Source of the DNA: Asticcacaulis sp. ZE23SCel15
Lineage (GTDB): Bacteria > Pseudomonadota > Alphaproteobacteria > Caulobacterales > Caulobacteraceae
DNA length: 64,000 bases
NCBI RefSeq assembly: GCF_030505395.1
Contig: NZ_CP130044.1
Span: forward strand, 62,001 to 126,000
Direction: 5' to 3'
This document shows, piece by piece, positions 19,428 to 26,755 of the stretch; positions within the stretch are counted from its first letter, which is position 1, and each line of letters starts with the position of its first letter. A program made the position numbers and the translations under genes. The notes beneath the pieces were generated by a model, which made no database searches, was not told where the DNA came from, and saw nothing but the letters and a program-made list of their open reading frames with translations.

Positions 19428-20447
19428 ATGCGTCATACCTTCTTCTGCATCGATGGTCATACCGCCGGTAATCCGGTACGTCTTGTGGCGGGTGGCGCGC
19501 CGCTGCTTACGGGCAGCAACATGTCCGAGCGTCGTCAGGATTTCCTGAACCGCTTTGACTGGATCAGAACCGGCCTGTGCTATGAACCGCGCGGTCATGA
19601 CATGATGTCGGGCGGGTTCCTTTATCCGCCGACCCGCGAAGACACTGACGCCGGTATCCTGTTTATCGAAACCTCCGGCTGCCTGCCCATGTGCGGCCAC
19701 GGCACCATCGGCATGGTGACCTTTGCGCTGGAAAACGGCCTGATTACTCCGCGCACACCGGGGAAGCTGAAGCTCGAAGTCCCGGCTGGCATCATAAATA
19801 TCGATTATAAGACCGAAGGATCTAAGGTCACGGCGGTCAAGATCACCAATGTCCCGGCCTATCTGGCCAAGACCGGCATTGAGATTGATGTACCAGATTT
19901 CGGTCACCTGACGCTGGATGTGTCCTACGGCGGCAATTATTACGCCATCATTGAGCCCACCACCGACGGCCCCTATACCGGCCTTGATGATCTGGGGGCG
20001 GCGCAAATCATCGAGTTGTCACGCACGATCCGCACTCTGGTCCGCGAGGTCTATGAGCCGGTTCACCCGCTTGATTCGACCATCCGCGGCGTCAGCCATG
20101 TCCTGTGGGCCGACAAGCCAAAGAACGCCGAAGGTGAACCCAACCCGGCCCACGGCCGCAATGCGGTATTCTATGGTGAGCGTGCCATCGATCGCTCGCC
20201 CTGCGGCACAGGCACATCGGCCCGACTGGCGCACCTGCACGCCAAGGGCAAGCTGAAAATCGGAGAACCCTTTATACATCAAAGCTATATCACCAGCCGC
20301 TTTACCGGTGTGGTGACCGAAGAGGTCGATCTGAACGGTGTAGCAGCCATCATTCCGTCCATCGAAGGCTCGGCCATGTCTACCGGCTTCAACACCATCT
20401 GGATTGACCGCGAAGACCCGTTCTGGCAAGGCTTTCAGGTCGTTTGA
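19428..20447 (+). CDS. Proline racemase-family 4-hydroxyproline 2-epimerase
   Basis: A 339-residue proline racemase fold. Both catalytic cysteines are present: C89 (PMCGHGTIG) and C259 (SPCGTGTSA). Two cysteines mark the racemases and epimerases; the related trans-3-hydroxyproline dehydratases replace one with Thr or Ser. The enzyme should interconvert trans-4-hydroxy-L-proline and cis-4-hydroxy-D-proline, feeding the FAD dehydrogenase at 17034. Proline racemase is the alternative, but the neighbouring catabolic genes favour hydroxyproline. It has a 168-bp gap from the DapA-like gene that includes a hairpin. An ATG 7 bp upstream is out of frame. Confidence 0.88.
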   Translation: MRHTFFCIDGHTAGNPVRLVAGGAPLLTGSNMSERRQDFLNRFDWIRTGLCYEPRGHDMMSGGFLYPPTREDTDAGILFIETSGCLPMCGHGTIGMVTFALENGLITPRTPGKLKLEVPAGIINIDYKTEGSKVTAVKITNVPAYLAKTGIEIDVPDFGHLTLDVSYGGNYYAIIEPTTDGPYTGLDDLGAAQIIELSRTIRTLVREVYEPVHPLDSTIRGVSHVLWADKPKNAEGEPNPAHGRNAVFYGERAIDRSPCGTGTSARLAHLHAKGKLKIGEPFIHQSYITSRFTGVVTEEVDLNGVAAIIPSIEGSAMSTGFNTIWIDREDPFWQGFQVV

Positions 20448-20502
20448 TAGCGGTAACACATACGCATAAATCCCCCCTTGCCTTTCGTAACAATTTAATG
20501 AA

Positions 20503-20520
20503 ATACTGGTATACTTTATA
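20503..20520. promoter_or_regulatory. GntR-type operator upstream of the first GntR gene
   Basis: ATACTGGTATACTTTATA has the GGTATAC core at 20508-20514, about 80 bp before the gene. It suggests autoregulation by one of the two GntR proteins. Confidence 0.6.
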
Positions 20521-20596
20521 AGTAAAAGCGCCAGAATTCTTACGGAATAAAGGCCGCAGGGGAACGCCGATTATTCGGTTTTAATGGATTTGATAG

Positions 20597-21253
20597 ATGG
20601 CCATTGTGGTTCAGACGCTCTCAGAGCAAATATTCTCCCTGGTGCGTGACCGCATCATCTCAGGTAAGTTCCCGGTTGATGTTGCCATCCGACAGGACGC
20701 CCTGGCGGCGGAACTGGGCGTCAGCAAGATCCCGTTGCGTGAAGCTCTGGCACGTCTGGAACAGGACGGTCTGTTGCTGTCTCAGGCCAATCGCGGCTTT
20801 TTTGTCCGCCCGCTGAATGCTGATGAGGTCGATGAAGTCTATGCCCTGCGCCTCAAGATCGAACCCGAAGCCGTAGGTCTGGCCTCAAAGATGGCCACGG
20901 ATGCCGACCGCAAGGCGGCACGCGATGCCCTGGACGCTCTTGATCAGGCCGCGATCACTGATAAAACTCAGGTTGGCCGACTTAACCGCGCCTTCCACAT
21001 GTCTTTGGTTCGCCCGTTGCATAAGCAAGTCACGATTCAGATTATCGAGCGCCTCAATATCATTTCCGAGCGTTATGTGGGCAAGCATCTAGAGCCTGCC
21101 GGACGCGACGACCGCGCCCACAATGAGCACAGCACTATGCTGGCGCTATGGGCAGCGGGTAAGGGTGATGAAGTCGCCGCCGTCATGCACGATCACATCG
21201 CCTCAACCCTTGAGGATCTGCGTAAGCAGTTCGAGTCTGAAAAGGCCGGGTGA
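20597..21253 (+). CDS. GntR/FCD-family transcriptional regulator 1
   Basis: A 218-residue FadR-subfamily regulator. The N-terminal winged helix spans about 8-75 and includes RQDALAAELGVSKIPLREAL and GLLLSQANRGFFVRPL. The C-terminal FCD effector domain keeps candidate metal-binding histidines (NRAFHMSL, HNEHS, MHDHI), so the ligand is probably a carboxylate or amino acid. It is closely similar to the regulator at 21479 and they look like a tandem duplication. A GTATAC-centred site lies upstream, and similar sites occur at most island promoters, so these two are the best candidates for the regulators. The ligand, perhaps a hydroxyproline intermediate or a sugar acid, is inferred. Confidence 0.88.
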   Translation: MAIVVQTLSEQIFSLVRDRIISGKFPVDVAIRQDALAAELGVSKIPLREALARLEQDGLLLSQANRGFFVRPLNADEVDEVYALRLKIEPEAVGLASKMATDADRKAARDALDALDQAAITDKTQVGRLNRAFHMSLVRPLHKQVTIQIIERLNIISERYVGKHLEPAGRDDRAHNEHSTMLALWAAGKGDEVAAVMHDHIASTLEDLRKQFESEKAG

Positions 21254-21277
21254 TTTAAACCCAAAACCGTTTGTCAC

Positions 21278-21304
21278 AAAGCCGCAGTCATCTGCGGCTT
21301 TTTT
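21278..21304 (+). terminator. Intrinsic terminator of GntR gene 1
   Basis: AAAGCCGCAG and CTGCGGCTTT form a 10-bp stem with loop TCAT, followed by a T-run. Confidence 0.9.
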
Positions 21305-21401
21305 GATTTGAGCGCATTTCAAATCTGAACGCGCCCAAACGAAACAATATGTGTAGGCACATTTACAGTCATCCGTCGTAAAATCACCACATCTCGGATA
21401 T

Positions 21402-21429
21402 ATGGATTGTATAAGATATAACAATCCAT
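21402..21429. promoter_or_regulatory. 28-bp dyad upstream of GntR gene 2
   Basis: Perfect 9-bp arms ATGGATTGT and ACAATCCAT are separated by 10 bp that contain a degenerate TATAAGATATA core. It lies 50 bp upstream of the second GntR gene and is probably its autoregulatory operator or a second operator class. Confidence 0.6.
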
Positions 21430-21478
21430 CAGGTACGAACGCCCCAAGAAGCGCTGGTAATCATTCAGTGGTGCTATC

Positions 21479-22117
21479 ATGGGAATACATGTCCAGACCG
21501 TTTCCGAACAGGTCTATAGTCTTTTGCGCAACCGGCTGGTGTCGGGCACTTTGAGTCCGCATGACGCCATCCGTCAGGAGGCCATCGCGGCGGAACTGGG
21601 GGTCAGCAAGATCCCTGTGCGTGAAGCGCTGATCAGGCTCCAGAACGAGGGACTGGTGGTGCTGGAGGCCAATCGAGGCTTCTTTGTTTCGCCGCTGTCG
21701 CTCGAAGAAGCCGAAGACGCCTATGGCCTTCGCCTGACCATGGAGCCTCAAGCCGCCGCCATGGCCGCCATGCGCGCTACCCCCGAAGATCGGCTGGCGG
21801 TTACCGCAGCCCTCAACGGGCTGCAACACGCAGCCGAATCCGATCGGGGGGATGTCGGCCGCTGCAACCGCCTGTTCCACCTGTCACTGATCCAGCCGGT
21901 GCGTAAGCCCGTGACGATCAACTTTATCGAACGCCTGCACCTGATCTCGGAGCGCAATGTCTGCGAGCATCTGGTGGCGGCGGGCAGCGAAGACCGCGCC
22001 CATCAGGAACATCTGGTCATGTATGACGCCTGGATGTCCGGCAAGGGCGATGAGGTCGCAAGGCTGGTCTATGACCATATCCATGCGACGTTTGAGGAGC
22101 TTAAAGCGCACTACTGA
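21479..22117 (+). CDS. GntR/FCD-family transcriptional regulator 2
   Basis: A 212-residue FadR-subfamily regulator and paralogue of the one just upstream. The DNA-binding helix RQEAIAAELGVSKIPVREAL differs from regulator 1 at only a few positions, so both may read related palindromes. The FCD domain keeps its histidines (NRLFHLSL, HQEHL, YDHIH). Its promoter carries a long dyad with ATTGT/ACAAT arms, and it ends at a strong bidirectional terminator shared with the permease gene. Two near-identical recognition helices with more diverged effector domains suggest two signals converging on one operator set. Confidence 0.88.
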   Translation: MGIHVQTVSEQVYSLLRNRLVSGTLSPHDAIRQEAIAAELGVSKIPVREALIRLQNEGLVVLEANRGFFVSPLSLEEAEDAYGLRLTMEPQAAAMAAMRATPEDRLAVTAALNGLQHAAESDRGDVGRCNRLFHLSLIQPVRKPVTINFIERLHLISERNVCEHLVAAGSEDRAHQEHLVMYDAWMSGKGDEVARLVYDHIHATFEELKAHY

Positions 22118-22136
22118 GTTTTGTCTGCCCAGTATA

Positions 22137-22172
22137 AAAAAGGCCCCGGAAGATATCGTCCGGGGCCTTTTT
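22137..22172. terminator. Bidirectional terminator between GntR gene 2 and the permease
   Basis: AAAAAGGCCCCGG and CCGGGGCCTTTTT form a 13-bp stem with a 10-nt loop, and T-runs on both strands serve the two converging genes. Confidence 0.9.
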
Positions 22173-22189
22173 GTTATTCCGATTGTCGC

Positions 22190-23596
22190 TTACGTGCCTT
22201 TACGCAGACGGCTATTCCAACGACCATAGGAGAAATAGACGATCAGTCCGGCAATCATCCATACGAAGGTAAACAACTGGCTCTGAACCGGCAGGCTGTA
22301 GAAGATGAACCCGCAACCCAATATCGCCGCACCACCGACCAGCAAATGGGCGGGGACTTTGAATGTGCGCGTAACGTCCGGCATTTTCTTGCGCAGGATG
22401 ATCATCGACAACGCCACCGCGATAAACGCAATCAGGGTCCCGGCATTCGACAGGGCGGCGATTTCTTTCAGCGGCACAAAGCCCGCAAAGATCGCCACAA
22501 ACACGCCGGTGATCAGGGTAATCAGGGCGGGTGAACCCTTTTTGTTGACCTTAGCCACGGCAGGCGGCAGCAGACCATCGCGGGCCATAACGAAGAAGAT
22601 ACGGCTTTGGCCGTACATCATGACCAGAATGACCGATGGCAAGGCGACAATCGCGGCCCCACCCACGAACGCAGCCACGGTATTATAGCCGATCTCACGC
22701 AGGATATGCGGCAAAGGTTCGGCACTGCTGGCGATTTCGGCGAAGGGAACAACCCCCACAGCCACGGCGGCGACCAGCATGTAGATCAGGGTCGAGACAC
22801 CCATCGACCCCAAAATACCGACCGTCAGGTCACGACCGGGGTTCTTGGCTTCTTCGGCCGAGGTTGAGACCGCGTCAAAGCCAAAGAAAGCAAAGAACAC
22901 AATGGCCGCAGCCGCCATGATGCCGACTTTTTCGCCACCCATCTGCTGGCCGATAAAGCCAAAGGGGGCGAACGGATCATAGTTTCCGGCCTGAATGGCG
23001 GGCAGACCCAGCACGATAAACGCACCCAGAGCGACGATCTTGATGATGACCAGGAAGATATTGATGGTGGCACTTTCGCGCGCCCCGACCAGCAGCAGTC
23101 CCATAACCGCCAGCGACACCAGCACTGCCGGCAGATTGACCAGACCGCCCGCGTGCGGTGCGTTCATCAGCGCCGCCGGTAACTGCAAGCCTATGGTTTC
23201 ATTCAGGAACCCGACAAGGTGCGCCGACCAGCCGACCGCCACACTGGAACAGGCTAGCGAATACTCAAGGATCAGCGCCCAGCCGACGACCCAGCCCGCG
23301 ATCTCACCGATGGCCGAATAGGTGTAGGTATAGGCTGAACCCGCCGCCGGGATCATGGTCGACATTTCTGTGTAGCACAAAGCCGCACAGGCACAGACAA
23401 GCCCGCATAACGCAAACGACAAAATCACGCCCGGCCCGGCAAGCCCTGCGCCCACGCCGGTGAGCGTATAAATGCCGGTACCGATGATGCCACCGATCCC
23501 AAGCGCCATAAGGTGTGGCCAGCTTAGCGTCTTAGCCAGCGACTTTCCGTCTTCTTCTGCCCTATGCAGAGGCTTTAACGGCCCGAATAATCCCAT
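22190..23596 (-). CDS. APC-superfamily amino-acid permease
   Basis: A 468-residue inner-membrane protein with about 12 hydrophobic segments. The first carries the APC signature GGIIGTGIYTLTG, and PAAGSAYTYTY follows after helix 2. The sequence is closest to the cationic-amino-acid/YfnA-like branch of the family. It imports amino acids by proton or cation symport or exchange. Its place beside the hydroxyproline genes and GntR regulators suggests hydroxyproline or proline as substrate, which is an inference only. I did not find a clear GTATAC operator in its own upstream region. Confidence 0.85.
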   Translation of the reverse strand: MGLFGPLKPLHRAEEDGKSLAKTLSWPHLMALGIGGIIGTGIYTLTGVGAGLAGPGVILSFALCGLVCACAALCYTEMSTMIPAAGSAYTYTYSAIGEIAGWVVGWALILEYSLACSSVAVGWSAHLVGFLNETIGLQLPAALMNAPHAGGLVNLPAVLVSLAVMGLLLVGARESATINIFLVIIKIVALGAFIVLGLPAIQAGNYDPFAPFGFIGQQMGGEKVGIMAAAAIVFFAFFGFDAVSTSAEEAKNPGRDLTVGILGSMGVSTLIYMLVAAVAVGVVPFAEIASSAEPLPHILREIGYNTVAAFVGGAAIVALPSVILVMMYGQSRIFFVMARDGLLPPAVAKVNKKGSPALITLITGVFVAIFAGFVPLKEIAALSNAGTLIAFIAVALSMIILRKKMPDVTRTFKVPAHLLVGGAAILGCGFIFYSLPVQSQLFTFVWMIAGLIVYFSYGRWNSRLRKGT

Positions 23597-23700
23597 TGTG
23601 AAGTCCCCTTGAACTGACTGTGATACTCAAATTAGGTGCCGAAAACTGAACTCTATCAATCCGACACCTTGTTGCAAATGCAACATATTCCCCTGGAACG

Positions 23701-23736
23701 AAAAAAGGCCATGCCGCGGATGTGCGACATGGCCTT
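23701..23736 (-). terminator. Intrinsic terminator after the 923-residue exported protein gene
   Basis: AAGGCCATG and CATGGCCTT form a stem; on the minus strand a run of six T follows, just past the stop codon. Confidence 0.85.
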
Positions 23737-23743
23737 AGATTTT

Positions 23744-26515
23744 TTACGCGGGGAGCAACTCAATCGTGGTTGCTCCAGTTCCCAGCTTGACCGCATAGGC
23801 CCCAAGCTCCTTGGATGCCTTGGCCGTGTAGGACTTGGCACCCTTGACCGTAGCCTCAAGGTTGACATAGGCCTTGGGCGTATATTGATCGGCGGCTTCA
23901 AACGTGACGCTGACCTTGCCCGTGGCGGTGTCAAAGGCGACCGACGCGATCTTACCGGCATCGAGCGTGATCCACAGACCGGCGGGGGCGATGAACACGC
24001 GTCTGCGGCCGCTGTCTTTCGGGGCAATCGTCACCACCGAGCCCGACTGCGTGACCACACCACCAAAGCCGGTCCAGCCAAAAGTCGGATGGTTGACGAG
24101 GTAAGAGGCCGTCGTCACGGCATGGCCAAAGAACGACATACCATAGTCGCCGTTGATGGCATCCCACTTCATGGCGTCCGGGAACGAGTGGAACGCTGCC
24201 GAGGCAAAGCCTTCGTTGTCGATATTGGTCAGTGAGCCCATCAGGCCGCCGTAAGCGACCCGCAACATATAGAGATCATCCGGTGTCTCACGGAAGGCAT
24301 CAAACAGCGGCACGGCATTGAGCGATGAGCCATAGTGGTGAAGCTGACGCTCAATGCGCGATTGCTTACCGGCATAGAGGAAGTCCCAGAACCGCCGCGC
24401 CGAGCCATTATAGCCCCAATGCGGAATAGCCGGATCATAGGCCATGATCACTTCGCGGGTGACATCGGCCTTATCCTGATGGCCGAAATAGCGCATCCAC
24501 ATATAGACTTCGGCCTGACCGGTCGAATCCCACGGCATTTCCGAGCCGAACGGATATTTGAGCTTTTGCCAGATTTCTACGCGTTTTTTCATCAGCGCTT
24601 CGACCTCGGCGGCCAGTTCCGTCATGTTCTCGCGCTTCAAGTCCAGCAGGATATAGAGGAAGACATCACCTTCCATCTGACCGAACTGGGTGTAGTACGG
24701 CGCCTTGGTCATCATGGCCTTGGTGGTTTCGGCCGCGCGGATCAGGTAGGTCTGCCAGGTCTCACCCGCCGTCATGCCGTCATGGTAGCGACCGAGGCGA
24801 TAGAGCGTCCACCAGGCGGCTGCCGGGTGCGGATAGTTGTAGGATCGGCCAAGATCCCCGGCCCCCTTGCGATCCCATGCCGACCAGACTTTCCAGTTGA
24901 TCGACGGATCATAGGTGCCCGCGGGCATGGTGTCGGGATCATAGAACATGACCGACTTGCGCACGCCGTACTTATCAGGGCCGTCAGGTGTCTGAATCTG
25001 GCCCCACAAAGTCGTGTTGGCGAAGCGCTCAAACTTGGCGACCTCTTCCTTCTTGGGGTTATCAAGCTGCTTCATGATCGCCGCCAGCCACGCGCCAGCG
25101 CCGCCTTCGTCCGACAGGCCGGAAATCCAGATGCGGTTGTCCTGCAGCACGATCTCGTTCTTATCGCGGTCATAGATCATGATCGACGGCGAACGCTTGA
25201 ACGGATCGTTGGGGTTTTCGTACCACTGCTTGGTGGTTAGGAAGTGGCCCATATCGGCCACGGCTTCGGCTTGCGGTTTCGTGACCTTGTAGTGGACGGT
25301 TTGAACCGTATTGTCCGCATAGGTCACATCCAAGCGCGCACGGCCCAGAACCTTACCGGTGATGCTATATTTGACCCAGCCGCCCTTGACGGTGCTGGCT
25401 GATGAGACCTCAAGCGCTCCCGCTGGATGGACGGCTAAAGCCTTGACGGGCTTCGGGGCATGGAGGAACAGGTCGGCGGGCAGATCAGTCGGCACGACAT
25501 AGCCCGGCAGGCCCACGGCCACCGGACGGTTGTGCTTGATCAGGGTCGGCTCGATCTCACGAATGGTCGGCGACAGCACGAACTTTACAGCAACCGTGGT
25601 CGAGGTACCGGGCTTGATAAACAGCGAGGTCGGCGTGTTCCATTGCTCGATCCCCTTCCATTCAGTGTCGGCAAAGCCCTTGGCGTTGGTCATCCAGCTA
25701 TAGAAGCCTTCGAACGTCATGTTGCGGCGTTCAGCGTCGTTATAGATTTTGAGCTTTTTGTCCGCATCAACCTCATTGAGGATCGGCTTATAAAGCTCAA
25801 ACTTGGCCGTATCGGTCTCCGGCAGCACCAGCAGCGACGGCCCCTGCCCGTTCAGGCGGTTGACCTGCAAATAGCCCGCGTTCAGACCCACATAAGGGTC
25901 ATAGAACGATGCCACATCATGGGCTTCATCCAGATGACGGCCCGTGATGATGTTGTCGAACACCATCGCAATCCCTAAGCCACCGACCTCAACGGTTTTG
26001 GCGGTCGGATTGGTCAGGGTGAAACGTAAAACCAGCTTACCGCCGACCACGGCCCAGGTGCGCACCACCTTAAGCGGCACGCCACCAAGGGTTGCCGTGA
26101 TATCGGCGGAGGCCAGAGCGCCTTTCGGGGCGGCTAACGCCTTGACCTTGGCACGTTTAAAGGCGGTCGAATGATCGCTCCACGCCGTATCGCCTTCAGA
26201 GCGCACGCGCAGATCCAAATCGCCCAAACGGTAGCAGCCGTCGGCCAATCTTTGCGTAAACTTGCCCGATGGGGCGAAATCAAACCCACCGGCGACACCC
26301 TTGGGCGCCAGCGACACGAGGGTCTGAGAGGTATCTTGTAATGAAATCAGAAAATCAGGTGTTTCAAACACCGTGGTCTTCGCATCCGGGCTGTTCCATG
26401 AATTTCCTTGGGCATGGGGCGCGCTTTGGGCCAGCGCTGGGCCAGCCGTCGCGGCGGCCGCTAATGAAATCAGGCTCGTCCGTCTCGTTAAATGCGGGGC
26501 GGGGATGCGGGTCAT
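23744..26515 (-). CDS. Large Tat-exported protein, DUF5695-like, possible glycosidase
   Basis: A 923-residue protein. The N terminus has a twin-arginine signal (HLTRRTSLISLAAAATAG, cleavage near ALAQ). About 300 residues of beta-sandwich follow, then a helical region (about 450-780) rich in aromatic motifs (SYNYPHPAAAWWTLY, MPWDSTGQAEVYMWMRY, PHWGYNGSARRFWDF) that looks like an (alpha/alpha)6 toroid, then a beta-rich C terminus. This architecture is common in glycosidases and lyases. It seems to match the uncharacterised DUF5695 family, from memory and with moderate certainty. Acidic residues such as those in QMEGDVF and PWDSTGQAEV are candidates for catalysis. The gene sits beside GH97 and has its own operator at about 26.73 kb. 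Confidence 0.6.
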   Translation of the reverse strand: MTRIPAPHLTRRTSLISLAAAATAGPALAQSAPHAQGNSWNSPDAKTTVFETPDFLISLQDTSQTLVSLAPKGVAGGFDFAPSGKFTQRLADGCYRLGDLDLRVRSEGDTAWSDHSTAFKRAKVKALAAPKGALASADITATLGGVPLKVVRTWAVVGGKLVLRFTLTNPTAKTVEVGGLGIAMVFDNIITGRHLDEAHDVASFYDPYVGLNAGYLQVNRLNGQGPSLLVLPETDTAKFELYKPILNEVDADKKLKIYNDAERRNMTFEGFYSWMTNAKGFADTEWKGIEQWNTPTSLFIKPGTSTTVAVKFVLSPTIREIEPTLIKHNRPVAVGLPGYVVPTDLPADLFLHAPKPVKALAVHPAGALEVSSASTVKGGWVKYSITGKVLGRARLDVTYADNTVQTVHYKVTKPQAEAVADMGHFLTTKQWYENPNDPFKRSPSIMIYDRDKNEIVLQDNRIWISGLSDEGGAGAWLAAIMKQLDNPKKEEVAKFERFANTTLWGQIQTPDGPDKYGVRKSVMFYDPDTMPAGTYDPSINWKVWSAWDRKGAGDLGRSYNYPHPAAAWWTLYRLGRYHDGMTAGETWQTYLIRAAETTKAMMTKAPYYTQFGQMEGDVFLYILLDLKRENMTELAAEVEALMKKRVEIWQKLKYPFGSEMPWDSTGQAEVYMWMRYFGHQDKADVTREVIMAYDPAIPHWGYNGSARRFWDFLYAGKQSRIERQLHHYGSSLNAVPLFDAFRETPDDLYMLRVAYGGLMGSLTNIDNEGFASAAFHSFPDAMKWDAINGDYGMSFFGHAVTTASYLVNHPTFGWTGFGGVVTQSGSVVTIAPKDSGRRRVFIAPAGLWITLDAGKIASVAFDTATGKVSVTFEAADQYTPKAYVNLEATVKGAKSYTAKASKELGAYAVKLGTGATTIELLPA

Positions 26516-26554
26516 TAGGGTCAGTCTCCGAATGGGTATTTAGGACGAAAAGAA

Positions 26555-26631
26555 CGTCTGCCGCAGTCCTTCCACGGCAGACGCCTAAAGTTGCCGACAA
26601 AATCTCTGCACCAGGGAGGACCAGAGATTTT
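26555..26631 (-). promoter_or_regulatory. Two hairpins in the leader of the 923-residue protein gene
   Basis: CGTCTGCCG with CGGCAGACG (26555-26583) and AAAATCTCTG with CAGAGATTTT (26599-26631) are two perfect stems between the operator and the start codon. They could terminate GH97 transcripts or act as leader regulation. Confidence 0.4.
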
Positions 26632-26723
26632 CAGTGCCGGAGTGAGGATACGCAAAACAAATCTACAACAGTCGCGGACGACTAAGTTCGATAGTAACCA
26701 TCATATGACAATAGCGTCAAATA

Positions 26724-26742
26724 TAAATTATACGATTATCAT
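26724..26742. promoter_or_regulatory. Degenerate GntR-type operator upstream of the 923-residue protein gene
   Basis: TATACGATTATC in an AT-rich context resembles the TATACGATATA cores found at 36.8 and 41.5 kb. It is less symmetric than the others. Confidence 0.4.
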
Positions 26743-26755
26743 AACGACAGCGTTA

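Noticed and set aside
18612-20006. 464-codon open frame antisense to the DapA-like and epimerase genes
   Set aside because: Both plus-strand genes have intact catalytic motifs, and the antisense frame spans their gap without any family features.
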